Shown: piece by piece, positions 25,281 to 35,063 of the stretch
Position numbering within the stretch: the stretch's first letter is position 1
Layout: each line of letters begins with the position of its first letter
Assembly (NCBI RefSeq): GCF_019801215.1
Contig: NZ_JAHVJO010000001.1
Span: forward strand, 620,001 to 684,000
Source: Fictibacillus nanhaiensis
GTDB lineage: Bacteria > Bacillota > Bacilli > Bacillales > Fictibacillaceae
Direction: 5' to 3'
Length of the DNA: 64,000 bases
Made by a program: the position numbers and the translations under genes
The notes under the pieces: model-generated
Databases searched by the model: none
Seen by the model: the letters and a program-made list of their open reading frames with translations, nothing else
What the model was told of the DNA's origin: nothing

Positions 25281-26141
25281 ATGAAAAGAAATTCAGCTTA
25301 CATAAAGGGAATATTTTTTGCAATTGCCCTTTGTTTTGGGTTACTTGCTGGATTTGGGCAAAACGGTGTACATGCGTTTTCAAACCAGGTCATTCAAAAA
25401 GGAGCATCTGGAGACGACGTTGTTGAGCTGCAATCCCGTCTTCAATATTTAGGGTTTTACACTGGAGATATCGATGGTGTTTTTGGATGGAGAACCTATT
25501 GGGCGTTACGAAACTTTCAATATGAATTTGGCTTAGAGATCGACGGCCTTGCAGGTGGAACGACGAAGGAAAAACTCGCTAAAGCTTCGAAGTTTGATAA
25601 AGCATGGGTTAAAAAGCAGATTCGATCAGGAAATAAATTTTCTTACTATGGTGGAGTGGAAAAGAGTAAACAAACAAAGAGCGGCACAGCAAAAGGCGGC
25701 ACGCCAAAAGGCGGAGCAGGGGGCGGTGGTCAAGCAAAAGCGAAACCGGCTCAAGTGAAACCCGCAAAAAATATTCCTGACGGGTACTCACAGAACGATT
25801 TGAATCTAATGTCCAATGCGGTTTATGGTGAAGCGAGAGGGGAACCATATATCGGTCAGGTCGCTGTAGCAGCTGTCATTATAAATCGTGTGCAGAGTTC
25901 ATCTTTTCCCAACACAGTATCTGGTGTAATTTTTGAACCAGGCGCATTTACGGCAGTTGCCGATGGCCAGATCTATTTGACTCCTAACGATCAAGCTAAA
26001 AAAGCGGTTATGGATGCGTTAAACGGGTGGGATCCGACAGGTGAAGCCATCTATTATTTTAACCCAGACACCGCAACTTCTGGCTGGATTTGGGGCCGTC
26101 CACAAATCAAAAAAATCGGAAAGCATATTTTTTGCAACTAA
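25281..26141 (+). CDS. sleB: Spore cortex-lytic enzyme SleB
   Basis: 286 aa. A secretion signal (about residues 1-34) precedes a peptidoglycan-binding domain (about 38-100, GDDVVELQSRLQYLGFYTGDIDGVFGWRT). A Gly/Lys-rich linker (about 125-160) follows, then the SleB hydrolase domain (about 170-286) with the putative catalytic glutamate in NAVYGEARGEPYIGQVAVAA. It is a lytic transglycosylase that degrades cortex during germination. ATG 25281 follows CAGGAGGC; the longer upstream frame is leader. ypeB, needed to stabilise SleB, follows 16 nt later. Confidence 0.93.
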   Translation: MKRNSAYIKGIFFAIALCFGLLAGFGQNGVHAFSNQVIQKGASGDDVVELQSRLQYLGFYTGDIDGVFGWRTYWALRNFQYEFGLEIDGLAGGTTKEKLAKASKFDKAWVKKQIRSGNKFSYYGGVEKSKQTKSGTAKGGTPKGGAGGGGQAKAKPAQVKPAKNIPDGYSQNDLNLMSNAVYGEARGEPYIGQVAVAAVIINRVQSSSFPNTVSGVIFEPGAFTAVADGQIYLTPNDQAKKAVMDALNGWDPTGEAIYYFNPDTATSGWIWGRPQIKKIGKHIFCN

Positions 26142-26157
26142 TAAAGGGGTGATATAG

Positions 26158-27507
26158 ATGATACGCACAATTCTAATTGTATTCTTGTTCGTGGCTGTTG
26201 CAGGAACAGGTTATTGGGGCTATACAGAGCATCAAGAAAAAAATGCCGTTCTTTTACAAGCTGAAAATAACTATCAACGAGCTTTCCATGATTTAAACTT
26301 TCACGTTGATGCTCTTCACGACAAGATTGGTGAAACGCTGGCTATGAATTCAAGAAACCAGCTTTCTCCTGCACTTGCACAAGTTTGGAGACTAACATCG
26401 GAAGCTCATAACGATGTAGGACAGCTTCCGTTAGCATTACTCCCATTTAATAAAACAGAAGAATTCTTAGCGAAAATGGGAGAATTTAGTTATCGGACAG
26501 CCGTACGGGATTTAGAAAAGAAACCGCTTAGTGATAAGGAATATAACACGTTAAAAGAGCTTTATGCGAATGCAACAGAAGTACAGAATGAATTAAGAAA
26601 AACAGAATCATTGGCACAAAAGAACAATCTTCGCTGGATGGATGTCGAGATGGCTTTGGCTACAAATAAACAGCCAGATGACAACACGATCATAGATGGT
26701 TTCAAAACGGTCGATAAAACAGTAGAAGGATATTCAGAGGTTGATTTTGGGCCAGAAGTATCTAACATGATGAAAATGAAAGATCGTAATCTCAGTCAGC
26801 TTAAAGGAAAAGAGATTACAAAAGAAGAAGCGAAAAAGATCGCCATAGAGTTTTTTGAATTAAAGAAAAACGTAAAGATAACGGTCGAGAAATCAGGAAA
26901 AGATGCAAAGTATGATGCGTATTCTCTAACCCTTTATAATCCAGAGACAAAAGGTACAACGTATATGGATCTGACCAAAAAAGGTGGATATCCGCTCTGG
27001 GTGTTATACGACCGTAATGTTGGTAAAACGAAGATCTCATTAAACGAAGCAATGCTTCAAGCAGAAGACTTTTTAAAGAAGCATATGGATAGTAAAATGG
27101 AAATGGTTTCGAGCGATCAATATGAAAATATCGGGGTTTTCACATACGCACGATTACAGGATGATGTAAGAATCTATCCAGAAGTCGTTACTGTAAAAGT
27201 AGCACTTGATAATGGAGACATCATGGGGTATGAAGGAACAGATTTTCTTTTAGCCCATCAAGATCGGAATCTTCCAGCATTTGAAATTTCTGAAAAAGAA
27301 GCAAGAACGAATTTAAATCCAAAATTCCAAGTTAAAGAAGTAAGCAAAGCGTTAATCCTAAACGATATTAATGAAGAAGTATTATGCTATGAATTCCTCG
27401 GAATCCTTGGGAATGAAACCTATCAAGTATTCATTAACGCGGAAAATGGCAATGAAGAAGAAGTGAAAAAGTTAAAAGAAGCAGAGCCTTCTTATAATGA
27501 GATCTAA
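26158..27507 (+). CDS. ypeB: Germination protein YpeB
   Basis: 449 aa. An N-terminal membrane anchor (residues 2-22) is followed by a helical N-terminal domain (about 30-210) and, after KGKEITKEEAKKIAIEFF, C-terminal PepSY-like repeats (about 215-440). YpeB is needed for SleB localisation and stability in the spore inner membrane, and the two are mutually dependent in B. subtilis. AAAGGGGTGATA precedes ATG 26158. Operon with sleB. Confidence 0.95.
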   Translation: MIRTILIVFLFVAVAGTGYWGYTEHQEKNAVLLQAENNYQRAFHDLNFHVDALHDKIGETLAMNSRNQLSPALAQVWRLTSEAHNDVGQLPLALLPFNKTEEFLAKMGEFSYRTAVRDLEKKPLSDKEYNTLKELYANATEVQNELRKTESLAQKNNLRWMDVEMALATNKQPDDNTIIDGFKTVDKTVEGYSEVDFGPEVSNMMKMKDRNLSQLKGKEITKEEAKKIAIEFFELKKNVKITVEKSGKDAKYDAYSLTLYNPETKGTTYMDLTKKGGYPLWVLYDRNVGKTKISLNEAMLQAEDFLKKHMDSKMEMVSSDQYENIGVFTYARLQDDVRIYPEVVTVKVALDNGDIMGYEGTDFLLAHQDRNLPAFEISEKEARTNLNPKFQVKEVSKALILNDINEEVLCYEFLGILGNETYQVFINAENGNEEEVKKLKEAEPSYNEI

Positions 27508-27512
27508 TAAGA

Positions 27513-27550
27513 ATGAAGCAAAATTTCGTTTTGAAATTTTGCTTTTTCTT
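27513..27550 (+). terminator. Terminator of sleB-ypeB
   Basis: GAAGCAAAATTTC-gtttt-GAAATTTTGCTTTTTC. Confidence 0.85.
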
Positions 27551-27609
27551 TTATTTTATAACTGTCATAATAAGGTAGAGAGTAAAGAAAGTAATATGGG
27601 GGAAGTACG

Positions 27610-28272
27610 ATGATCATTGCAGGTGAACCACTATTTTTAGAACCTATGTTTTCAGATAAAAAAGACAAATACAAATGCAAGGTATGCGAGGTGAAAGGAG
27701 ATCAGTTATATATTGATTATCCGAGTAACACAACGACCAATCGAACAGAATATTTTTTTGATGGCACTCAATTTAAAGCTTCGTTCGTTGACAAAGAAAA
27801 AAATGTCTATACTTTCCGAACAGAATTACTTGGCAGGAAAATAGAAAAAATCCCTGTATTAATTATCACTTTGCCAAAAGAAGAAGAAATTCATAAAATA
27901 CAGCGCAGGGAGTTTGTAAGGGTAGAAACGTTATTAGATACAAATGTGAAACATGTAGGTGATGCTTATCCATCCTTTAATTCTGTAGTCCTTGATTTGA
28001 GTGCAGGAGGAATGCTCTTGTCCTTACCTGTACGGCATCAGGTATCCAAAGGGGATCAATTGGATTGTTTAGTCGTCCTTCCGATGCAGTCAGGTAAAAA
28101 GATCTACTTAGATCTTCAATGCAACGTGTTGAGGATATTAGAAGGTCAAACGAATGGAAGGCAAAGGGCATCTCTCCAATTTACACAGATTCTCCCAAAA
28201 GTAAGACAACATATCGTTCGTTTTTGTTTTGAACAACAACTGCTAATGAAAAAAAAGGAAAAACAAATATAG
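27610..28272 (+). CDS. ypfA: PilZ-domain c-di-GMP receptor, flagellar brake YpfA/MotI
   Basis: 220 aa. An N-terminal YcgR-like domain (residues 1-92) precedes a C-terminal PilZ domain (about 95-210). Both c-di-GMP signatures are intact: the arginine motif QRREFVR at 98-104 and DLSAGG at 129-134. In B. subtilis YpfA (DgrA/MotI) binds c-di-GMP and inhibits flagellar rotation through MotA. GGGGGAAGTACG precedes ATG 27610. Position after ypeB is conserved. Confidence 0.93.
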   Translation: MIIAGEPLFLEPMFSDKKDKYKCKVCEVKGDQLYIDYPSNTTTNRTEYFFDGTQFKASFVDKEKNVYTFRTELLGRKIEKIPVLIITLPKEEEIHKIQRREFVRVETLLDTNVKHVGDAYPSFNSVVLDLSAGGMLLSLPVRHQVSKGDQLDCLVVLPMQSGKKIYLDLQCNVLRILEGQTNGRQRASLQFTQILPKVRQHIVRFCFEQQLLMKKKEKQI

Positions 28273-28324
28273 GATATCTATTTTATTTTTGGGCATAATA
28301 ATCACCGAAAAGAAGGTGATACGT

Positions 28325-28501
28325 GTGAAACGGCTAGATCGAATGCTGATTCAGCTCGCAATCGTCCATTTTATTTTATTATTACTTGCTCAAGCTTTTA
28401 TGGAGATTCCATCTTTCAGGTTATATACAAATAAGAGTATTTATTATGAGGGCGTTATTAAAGGGGAAAGAGAACCCGTTTTGGAAACAATAGACCGTTA
28501 A
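28325..28501 (+). CDS. ypfB: Small membrane protein YpfB (DUF5359-like)
   Basis: 58 aa with one transmembrane helix (about residues 7-24) and a short exterior domain (SIYYEGVIKGERE). GTG 28325 follows GAAGGTGATAC; the longer frame from 28289 lacks a ribosome site. Position between ypfA and cmk is as in B. subtilis. Function unknown. Confidence 0.75.
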   Translation: MKRLDRMLIQLAIVHFILLLLAQAFMEIPSFRLYTNKSIYYEGVIKGEREPVLETIDR

Positions 28502-28511
28502 GGAACAATTG

Positions 28512-28520
28512 TGGTAAGAT
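28512..28520 (+). promoter_or_regulatory. Candidate extended -10 promoter upstream of cmk
   Basis: TGGTAAGAT (TG-n then TAAGAT). No convincing -35. It would start a transcript near 28527, before the two hairpins at 28531-28598. Confidence 0.35.
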
Positions 28521-28530
28521 AGAAATAGAA

Positions 28531-28598
28531 TTAATCTGTTGCATGAACAGATTATGTTAGAGAGAAAAAGCAGGGAGAAATCTACCTGCTTTTATTGT
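28531..28598 (+). terminator. Leader hairpin plus terminator upstream of cmk
   Basis: A perfect 9-bp inverted repeat, TAATCTGTT-gcatg-AACAGATTA (28531-28553), is followed by AAAAGCAGG…CCTGCTTTT with a T-rich tail (28565-28598). The second hairpin may terminate ypfA-ypfB, act as an attenuator for cmk, or end a short RNA. Confidence 0.55.
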
Positions 28599-28635
28599 TA
28601 TGTATGCATAGTCATAGGTACTGGTAGGAGGAAAC

Positions 28636-29310
28636 ATGAACAAATTATTATCAATCGCCATTGATGGCCCAGCAGGAGCAGGGAAAAGTACGGTAGCAAA
28701 GCAGGTAGCTGAGCGCCTTTCTTTTATTTATATCGACACAGGGGCTATGTACAGAGCATTAACATATAAAGCTCTTTCCTTAGGAGAAGATCTTAACAAC
28801 GGATCAGCTCTTGAATCTGTACTTCAAACTACTGAGATCCAACTGATTAAAACAAATGAAGGGCAAGCGGTATTTCTTGATGGAATAGATGTTTCAGAGG
28901 AGATCCGGTCTTCAGATGTTACAAACAACGTATCGTTCGTAGCACGTCAAAAAGAAGTTAGGATCGAAATGGTAAAAAGACAGCAACAGCTTGCAGAATC
29001 TGGCGGCGTTGTCATGGACGGACGAGATATCGGCACACATGTGATGCCAAATGCAGAATTAAAAATCTTCTTGATCGCATCAGTAGAAGAAAGGGCCCGC
29101 AGAAGGTATGAAGAAAACCTTTTAAAAGGGTTTCCAGCTGATTTTGAACAATTAAAAAGTGAAATTACGTTACGAGACAAGCGGGATAGTGAAAGGGAAA
29201 CAGCTCCATTAAAAAAAGCAGAAGATGCTATCGAGCTTGATACTACGAGCATGACGATTGATGAAGTCGTTTTAAGCATCCTTCACTATGCTGAAGAAAG
29301 GGCACGTTAA
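28636..29310 (+). CDS. cmk: Cytidylate kinase
   Basis: 224 aa P-loop kinase phosphorylating CMP and dCMP. Walker [16 protein letters not shown] is at residues 9-23, [15 protein letters not shown] follows, [20 protein letters not shown] lies near 128-147, and [10 protein letters not shown] and [13 protein letters not shown] are the lid and substrate motifs. GTAGGAGGAAAC precedes ATG 28636. It heads a cmk-plsC-ypfD cluster, found in many Bacillaceae, linking nucleotide, lipid and translation functions. Confidence 0.95.
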   Translation: MNKLLSIAIDGPAGAGKSTVAKQVAERLSFIYIDTGAMYRALTYKALSLGEDLNNGSALESVLQTTEIQLIKTNEGQAVFLDGIDVSEEIRSSDVTNNVSFVARQKEVRIEMVKRQQQLAESGGVVMDGRDIGTHVMPNAELKIFLIASVEERARRRYEENLLKGFPADFEQLKSEITLRDKRDSERETAPLKKAEDAIELDTTSMTIDEVVLSILHYAEERAR

Positions 29311-29311
29311 G

Positions 29312-29893
29312 ATGAAGCTTTATTCTTTTGGTAAATGGCTCTGCGGCACTTATTTTAAAAGCACTTACAAACCTGAGATCATGGGAACAGAAAACATGCC
29401 TCAATCTGGCGGCGTTTTGCTCTGTACGAATCATATTCATAACTACGATCCCCCCCTTGTGGGAGTGGCTTCCCCACGAGAAGTTCATTTTATGGCAAAA
29501 TCAGAACTGTTTTCAATGCCTGTATTAAAAAATATCCTTCCTAGTATTAATGCATTTCCTGTAAAACGTGGAATGAGTGATAAAACGGCATTAAAAACAG
29601 GGATGAAGCTTTTGAAAGATGGTAAGGTCGTAGGGCTTTTTCCTGAAGGAACGAGAAGCAAGACGGGAGAAATTGGTGAAGGTTTAGCTGGCGCAGGTTT
29701 CTTTGCCCTTAAATCAGAAGCCCATATCGTTCCTTGTGCGATCATCGGACAATATAAAAAAGGACAGAAGTTAAAAATTGTCTTTGGAAAGCCTATTGAC
29801 TTTACACATTTACGGGAGCAAAAAGCTTCCGCTAAAGAAGCGACAGAGCTTATAATGAAACATATAGGACAGTTAAAAACAGAAAATGAGTGA
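29312..29893 (+). CDS. plsC: 1-acyl-sn-glycerol-3-phosphate acyltransferase (PlsC family)
   Basis: 193 aa. PlsC motifs: the catalytic H-x4-D in CTNHIHNYDPP (about residues 36-46), FPVKRG (about 82-87) and FPEGTRSKTG (about 110-119). It acylates lysophosphatidic acid to phosphatidic acid at the membrane. ATG 29312 is 1 nt past the cmk stop; GAAAGGG within the cmk end is the likely ribosome site. Confidence 0.9.
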   Translation: MKLYSFGKWLCGTYFKSTYKPEIMGTENMPQSGGVLLCTNHIHNYDPPLVGVASPREVHFMAKSELFSMPVLKNILPSINAFPVKRGMSDKTALKTGMKLLKDGKVVGLFPEGTRSKTGEIGEGLAGAGFFALKSEAHIVPCAIIGQYKKGQKLKIVFGKPIDFTHLREQKASAKEATELIMKHIGQLKTENE

Positions 29894-29976
29894 TCTTATC
29901 TTTACACAAATGTTAACGTTCTTTCTTTGAGAAAGTTCAATAAATTACTTTTCTAATTATTGAGGAGGGCACGAAC

Positions 29977-31116
29977 ATGACAGAAGAAATGAGCACAAGT
30001 TTATCAAATGCTGCTATGGCTGAAAAAGGTGAAACCGTTACAGGTACTGTATTAAAAGTGGAAGACAAGCATGCTTTAGTTGATATAAGCGCCAAACAAG
30101 ACGCGTTTTTACCAATTAATGAAGTTTCGAGTCTTTTTATCGAAAAGGTTAGTGACGTGTTAAATGAAGGAGATCAGATTACGGTTAAGGTGCTTTCTCA
30201 CACAGAGGACAAGCTTCTCGTTTCAAAAAAAGCGGTAGACAGTGAGAAATCCTGGGCTGAGCTTCAAGAAAAGTATGAGGCTAAAGAAACGTTTGAAGTT
30301 GTAGTTCACGATGTTGTAAAAGGCGGCCTTGTTGTAGATTTAGGTGTTCGTGCTTTTATACCTGCATCTATGGTAGAGTCTCATTTTGTGGAAGATTTTT
30401 CAGATTACAAAGGCAAGAAACTCACAGTAAAAATTGTAGAATTAGACCATGAAAAAGGTCGTGTGATTCTTTCACATCGTGCTGTTACTGAGGAAGAAGA
30501 TGCAGGAAGAAAACAATTGATCTTAGATCGGTTATCTCCTGGAGAGATTATTGAAGGAAAAGTTCAGCGCTTAACTGATTTTGGTGCTTTTGTTGACATT
30601 GGTGGCGTTGATGGACTAGTTCATGTTTCCCAGCTTTCTCATAAACGTATAGAGAACCCCGCAGAAGTCTTAAATGAAGGTGAGACAGTAAAAGTAAAAG
30701 TACTTTCTGTTGACCGCGACAATGACCGAATTTCTCTTTCTATAAAAGAAACTCTTCCTGGACCATGGGAAGAAGCAAGTTCTTCTATCAAACCTGGAAG
30801 CTTGATTGAGGGTACTGTAAAACGAATCGTATCTTTCGGGGCATTCGTAGAAGTTGCCCCTGGGATTGAAGGGCTGGTTCATATTTCAGAATTAGCCAAC
30901 CGTCATGTCGGTAATCCAAGTGAAGTTGTAAAAGAGGGACAACAAGTTTCTGTAAAAGTATTAGATGTGAATAACAAAGAGAAAAAAATGAGCTTAAGCA
31001 TGAAAGCTGTTCAAGATGATAAAGACAAAGAAAATTTAAAGCAAAATCTTCCAAAAGAAGAAAAAGGATTCTCATTAGCAGAAATGATTGGTGATCAGTT
31101 GAAAGAATTTAAATAA
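29977..31116 (+). CDS. ypfD: S1-domain RNA-binding protein (YpfD, ribosomal protein S1 homologue)
   Basis: 379 aa with four S1 (OB-fold) repeats at about residues 16-80, 102-168, 186-255 and 272-341. The third and fourth are clear from [28 protein letters not shown] and [29 protein letters not shown]. Firmicute S1 homologues are shorter than the six-repeat E. coli protein and not stably ribosomal. TTGAGGAGGGCAC precedes ATG 29977. A terminator follows. Confidence 0.93.
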   Translation: MTEEMSTSLSNAAMAEKGETVTGTVLKVEDKHALVDISAKQDAFLPINEVSSLFIEKVSDVLNEGDQITVKVLSHTEDKLLVSKKAVDSEKSWAELQEKYEAKETFEVVVHDVVKGGLVVDLGVRAFIPASMVESHFVEDFSDYKGKKLTVKIVELDHEKGRVILSHRAVTEEEDAGRKQLILDRLSPGEIIEGKVQRLTDFGAFVDIGGVDGLVHVSQLSHKRIENPAEVLNEGETVKVKVLSVDRDNDRISLSIKETLPGPWEEASSSIKPGSLIEGTVKRIVSFGAFVEVAPGIEGLVHISELANRHVGNPSEVVKEGQQVSVKVLDVNNKEKKMSLSMKAVQDDKDKENLKQNLPKEEKGFSLAEMIGDQLKEFK

Positions 31117-31124
31117 GCTGTAAA

Positions 31125-31158
31125 ATGGCTCTCGATTTTGTCGGGAGCTATTTTTTTT
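31125..31158 (+). terminator. Terminator of cmk-plsC-ypfD
   Basis: TGGCTCTCGA-ttttg-TCGGGAGCTA with a T9 tail. Confidence 0.85.
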
Positions 31159-31209
31159 TGACGATTAAGAGGTCCGTTTAAGTGGCATAATGCTACCGAG
31201 GTGAAATGC

Positions 31210-31812
31210 ATGAATGACGGTACTTTATTTTATTGGTTCATGTGGATGGGATGGGTCTTCATAACCTTTTTAATGCCTAGGAGCGGAAAGAGGAATGGGC
31301 TCGGCATTACGTTTTTGCTAGGAATAATGTTATCAGGCTATTCGATATCTTTTTCGATTGGATCTGTCAACATGGCTTTTCTCTTTTTTTTATGTATCGG
31401 TTTTTTCTATGTTGTTCAACATTCCATTCAGCTTCTGTACTATCTTTCAGCATGCTTCATCGTTGCAACCTCTTATGTAGCTATTGAATTATTTGCACTT
31501 TATGATCCTGTGAAATTCATTATAGAAAAGAAATATTTATTCATTGTTGTTCTCGTTGTTATTTTAATGCTTCTTTCAAAAAGGAAGAATGACCTCTTTT
31601 TTGTTCCTTTAATTGGGTTGTTTATAGGGGATGCACTCTATCAAATCTTAATTTATCGGCTTAACGGTTATTTAGAAATAGGTTCTATGTATGTATTAGA
31701 TTTGTTAGTCTCATCTTCAATGATTCTCTTATTTATGGTAGTATTGGTAGATATGTTCAAAAAAATAAGACGCTTGACGTTTAAGAAAGTAAATTCAGCA
31801 AAACAAATCTAG
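31210..31812 (+). CDS. yphA: YphA-like integral membrane protein
   Basis: 200 aa, six or so hydrophobic segments, almost no soluble part. Size and position upstream of der match YphA. ATG 31210 follows GAGGTGA by 5 nt; an in-frame GTG at 31201 overlaps that ribosome site. The isopentenyl-diphosphate isomerase gene (fni) that lies nearby in B. subtilis is not here. Function unknown. Confidence 0.75.
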   Translation: MNDGTLFYWFMWMGWVFITFLMPRSGKRNGLGITFLLGIMLSGYSISFSIGSVNMAFLFFLCIGFFYVVQHSIQLLYYLSACFIVATSYVAIELFALYDPVKFIIEKKYLFIVVLVVILMLLSKRKNDLFFVPLIGLFIGDALYQILIYRLNGYLEIGSMYVLDLLVSSSMILLFMVVLVDMFKKIRRLTFKKVNSAKQI

Positions 31813-31947
31813 ATTAAGTTGTATAAGAGCAGTAGAATTTGCTAAAATAAGTGGACTTGTCTAATTTTATAGAAACCTAAAAAGGTAAACGAACTTATAA
31901 AAGAAAATGATGATTATATATGATCAGGAAAAAAGGGAAGTGTCAGC

Positions 31948-33261
31948 ATGACGAAACCAGTTTTAGCGATAGTAGGAAGACCGAACGTTGGAAAATCTAC
32001 CATTTTTAACAGAATCGCAGGAGACCGTATCTCCATAGTAGAGGATATGCCAGGGGTAACACGTGACCGTATCTACAGTTCAGCAGAATGGCTGAATACC
32101 GAGTTTAATTTAATTGATACGGGCGGTATTGAGATTAGTGATGCCCCGTTTATGAGCCAGATGAAAGAGCAGGCCGAACTTGCTATTGAAGAGGCAGATG
32201 TTATCTTGTTCCTTGTAGACGGCATGAATGGGATTACAGCTGCTGATGAAGAAGTATCCAAAATGCTTTTCCGTTCTAAAAAGCCAGTCGTACTCGGTGT
32301 TAACAAAATTGATAACCCAGAACGAAAAGAATTATTATATGAGTTTTACAGCCTAGGGATGGGTGAGCCAATCGGTGTATCAGGGACACATGGTATTGGA
32401 CTTGGTGATCTCTTAGATCAAGTAGTCAGTCATTTTCCTGAGCATGAAGAAGAAGTAAAAGATGATGAAACCATCTACTTTTCTTTAATCGGTAGACCGA
32501 ACGTAGGGAAATCTTCTTTAGTAAATGCCATTTTAGGAAAAGAACGTGTTATCGTAAGTGACATCGCAGGAACAACAAGAGATGCGATTGATTCAGGTTT
32601 TGAGCGGGAAGGCCAAAAATACGTAATCATTGATACAGCTGGTATGCGTAAACGCGGAAAAGTTTACGAAACGACTGAAAAATACAGTGTAATGCGTGCC
32701 ATGAAAGCGATCGAACGATCAGATGTCGTTTTAATGGTGATTGATGCAGAAGAAGGCATCATTGAACAAGATAAAAAGGTTGCCGGTTTTGCACATGAAG
32801 CAGGAAGAGCGGTAGTCATCGTTGTTAATAAATGGGATGCTGTTGAAAAAGATGACAAGACCATGCAGAAATTCGAACAAAAGATTCGAGATCATTTTCT
32901 GTACTTATCATATGCACCTATCGTATTCGTTTCAGCGTTAACGAAGCAACGTTTGCATCAGTTGTTCCCTGTAATCAATCAAGTTGCAGAGAACCATGCG
33001 CTTAGAGTTCAAACAAATGTGCTTAACGAGGTCATTATGGATGCTGTTGCTATGAATCCGGCACCAATGGATAACGGGAAGCGTCTAAAAATTAACTATG
33101 CTACACAAGTAGCTTCTAAGCCGCCTACTTTTGTCATTTTTGTAAATGATCCAGAGCTTTTCCACTTTTCTTATAAAAGATTTTTAGAAAACAGAATTCG
33201 TGAAACTTTTGGTTTTATCGGAACACCGATTAAAATTTTCGCACGAAAGAAGAACGATTAA
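31948..33261 (+). CDS. der: Ribosome-assembly GTPase Der (EngA)
   Basis: 437 aa with the diagnostic tandem GTPase domains. Domain 1: [14 protein letters not shown] at residues 10-23, DTGG, NKID. Domain 2: [14 protein letters not shown] near 182-195, [16 protein letters not shown]-like C-terminal domain (about 355-437, [20 protein letters not shown]) follows. It is essential for 50S subunit maturation. AAGGGAAGTG precedes ATG 31948. Monocistronic with its own terminator. Confidence 0.97.
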   Translation: MTKPVLAIVGRPNVGKSTIFNRIAGDRISIVEDMPGVTRDRIYSSAEWLNTEFNLIDTGGIEISDAPFMSQMKEQAELAIEEADVILFLVDGMNGITAADEEVSKMLFRSKKPVVLGVNKIDNPERKELLYEFYSLGMGEPIGVSGTHGIGLGDLLDQVVSHFPEHEEEVKDDETIYFSLIGRPNVGKSSLVNAILGKERVIVSDIAGTTRDAIDSGFEREGQKYVIIDTAGMRKRGKVYETTEKYSVMRAMKAIERSDVVLMVIDAEEGIIEQDKKVAGFAHEAGRAVVIVVNKWDAVEKDDKTMQKFEQKIRDHFLYLSYAPIVFVSALTKQRLHQLFPVINQVAENHALRVQTNVLNEVIMDAVAMNPAPMDNGKRLKINYATQVASKPPTFVIFVNDPELFHFSYKRFLENRIRETFGFIGTPIKIFARKKND

Positions 33262-33273
33262 AGAATTTAGGCA

Positions 33274-33322
33274 GAGAAAATAGTGGCTGTAACTTGGTGT
33301 ATTTGCCGCTATTTTCTTTTTT
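33274..33322 (+). terminator. Terminator of der
   Basis: AGAAAATAGTGGC…GCCGCTATTTTCT with a T-rich tail. Confidence 0.75.
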
Positions 33323-33390
33323 AAATCTTTCAATAGAAAAATCAGGCTAGAGAGACAAAAAAGCAAAATAAAACACGGAGTGTGACATTT

Positions 33391-34416
33391 ATGGGAAGAG
33401 TTGCTGTATTAGGTGCAGGAAGCTGGGGAACTGCCCTTGCCATGGTATTAGCTGATAACGGACACACTGTAAGCTTGTGGGGACGAAGAGAAGAACAAGT
33501 GCAAGAAATTAACGAAGAGAATCGTAACGAAAAATACTTACCTGGAGTTATACTGCCAAAGAATATAATAGCGACGGTTAAACTTGATGAATGTGTTAAG
33601 GAAGCAGATACGATTGTTCTTGTAACTCCAACAAAAGCAATGAGGGACGTTCTTGAAAAGCTAAAAGGAACATTAGCGCATCCAGTCACAATCGTACATG
33701 CGAGTAAAGGGATCGAACCCGGTACATATAAAAGAATTTCAGAAATTATCGAGGAAGAATTGCCAACTTCTTTATTAGAAGCTGTTGTTGTACTTTCTGG
33801 ACCTAGTCATGCTGAAGAAGTTTCTTTAAGACAGCCCACTACAGTAACAGTTTCTTCTGAAAAGATTGAAACCGCTGAAAAAGTTCAGGATCTGTTCATT
33901 AATCAAAATTTCCGAGTGTATACCAATCCTGATGTAATCGGTGTTGAACTCGGAGGAGCATTGAAAAACATTATCGCGTTAGGAGCAGGGCTTTCTGACG
34001 GACTTGGATATGGTGATAATGCAAAAGCAGCATTGATTACAAGAGGACTTGCAGAGATCGCTCGACTTGGGACACACATGGGAGCCAACCCTCTCACCTT
34101 TTCTGGATTAACAGGTATTGGTGATTTAATCGTTACGTGTACAAGTGTACATAGTCGAAATTGGCGTGCAGGCAACATGTTAGGTAAAGGAATGGCGCTT
34201 GAAGAAGTTCTTGAAAATATGGGTATGGTCGTAGAAGGTGTAAGGACTACACAAGCTGCATATGAGCTAAGCAAGAGAGAGAAAGTTGAAATGCCGATTA
34301 CTCAAGTTTTGTATGATGTTCTATTTAACCATAAAGGTGCTAAGCAAGCTGTAGATGAGCTGATGCAGCGTTCTCGAACTCATGAAGTTGAGGATGTTTC
34401 CTCCCTAAAGAGCTAA
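33391..34416 (+). CDS. gpsA: Glycerol-3-phosphate dehydrogenase [NAD(P)+]
   Basis: 341 aa. The N-terminal Rossmann motif [20 protein letters not shown] is at residues 6-25, [11 protein letters not shown] near 136-146, and the catalytic lysine and substrate region [34 protein letters not shown] near 186-220. It makes sn-glycerol 3-phosphate for phospholipid synthesis. ATG 33391 is chosen over GTG 33382 because ACGGAGTG is better spaced to it and the family starts at the Rossmann fold. Confidence 0.95.
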   Translation: MGRVAVLGAGSWGTALAMVLADNGHTVSLWGRREEQVQEINEENRNEKYLPGVILPKNIIATVKLDECVKEADTIVLVTPTKAMRDVLEKLKGTLAHPVTIVHASKGIEPGTYKRISEIIEEELPTSLLEAVVVLSGPSHAEEVSLRQPTTVTVSSEKIETAEKVQDLFINQNFRVYTNPDVIGVELGGALKNIIALGAGLSDGLGYGDNAKAALITRGLAEIARLGTHMGANPLTFSGLTGIGDLIVTCTSVHSRNWRAGNMLGKGMALEEVLENMGMVVEGVRTTQAAYELSKREKVEMPITQVLYDVLFNHKGAKQAVDELMQRSRTHEVEDVSSLKS

Positions 34417-34436
34417 AGAAAAAATAGGTGAGTGTC

Positions 34437-34466
34437 TAAAAAAATTAGGCAATCGCCTTTTTTCTT
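34437..34466 (+). terminator. Weak terminator-like hairpin after gpsA
   Basis: AGGC-aatc-GCCT flanked by A and T runs. Short stem, so efficiency is doubtful. Confidence 0.35.
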
Positions 34467-34528
34467 TTCACGCTTCTTTTTTTATTGCATACGATAAGGG
34501 TGAAAAGGAAGTGGGAGGAGGACTTCAG

Positions 34529-34789
34529 GTGGAACGTGATCAACAATTTTTTGACAAGATTGAAAAGAAAACAAGTGTTAAAAAAGATGATATTTTTAAA
34601 CTGGCACAATCCGTAAGCGGCTCTAATTTACGTGATGAGCGCACGATTCGAATGCTGATTTCCCAAGTATCTTCTATGGCTGGAGTGGCTGTAACAAAAC
34701 AAAAGGAAGACCAGATCGTTCAGGCTGTTTTAAATAACAATATCCCTCTAGATCTGGCAACACTATCTAAAATGTTTGATGGAAAATAA
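34529..34789 (+). CDS. Stage VI sporulation protein F-like protein
   Basis: 86 aa. The sequence FFDKIEKKTSVKKDDIFKLAQSVSG…DERTIRMLISQVSSMAGVAV…DQIVQAVLNNNIPLDLATLSKMF fits the SpoVIF (YjcC) family of small spore-coat assembly proteins. GTG 34529 lies 6-7 nt after GGAGGAGG; the earlier in-frame GTG at 34511 overlaps that site. It sits alone downstream of gpsA, unlike spoVIF in B. subtilis, so this is either a relocated copy or a paralogue. Confidence 0.8.
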   Translation: MERDQQFFDKIEKKTSVKKDDIFKLAQSVSGSNLRDERTIRMLISQVSSMAGVAVTKQKEDQIVQAVLNNNIPLDLATLSKMFDGK

Positions 34790-34866
34790 CGCCTACTTTA
34801 AGAATGAAATGTAAAGCAGCGTTTTAAATGATGGTATTGAACTGGAAACAAGGAAGTATTTAGTCA

Positions 34867-34896
34867 AACATCCGGCATCTGCCGGGTGTTTTTTTA
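34867..34896 (+). terminator. Terminator of the spoVIF-like gene
   Basis: ACATCCGGC-atct-GCCGGGTGT with a T7 tail. Confidence 0.85.
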
Positions 34897-34943
34897 TGGT
34901 CATTATTTCTCTTTCTTGATAAATGGATTGGAGTTGAAGATGC

Positions 34944-34983
34944 CAGACTCCTGCGGCTCACCGCACGCCCTGCGGAAAGCGTA
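34944..34983. repeat. Degenerate copy of a Bacillaceae intergenic repeat
   Basis: AGACTCCTGCGG…CGCCCTGCGG resembles the AGACTCCTGCGGG / CCCCGCAGG element scattered between genes in many Bacillaceae genomes. Its local GC content is far above the surrounding AT-rich gap. Only one, partial copy is visible, so the assignment relies on memory of the family. Confidence 0.4.
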
Positions 34984-35028
34984 AACAACAAAGTTTAAGA
35001 ACAGCCAAAGAAAAAACCGAGAAAATTA

Positions 35029-35037
35029 TGCTATAAT
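35029..35037 (+). promoter_or_regulatory. Extended -10 promoter upstream of yphE
   Basis: TGCTATAAT (TG-n-TATAAT), 27 nt before the yphE start. No good -35 is visible. Confidence 0.4.
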
Positions 35038-35063
35038 GTACGCTGTGGACAAGGAGGATACAT

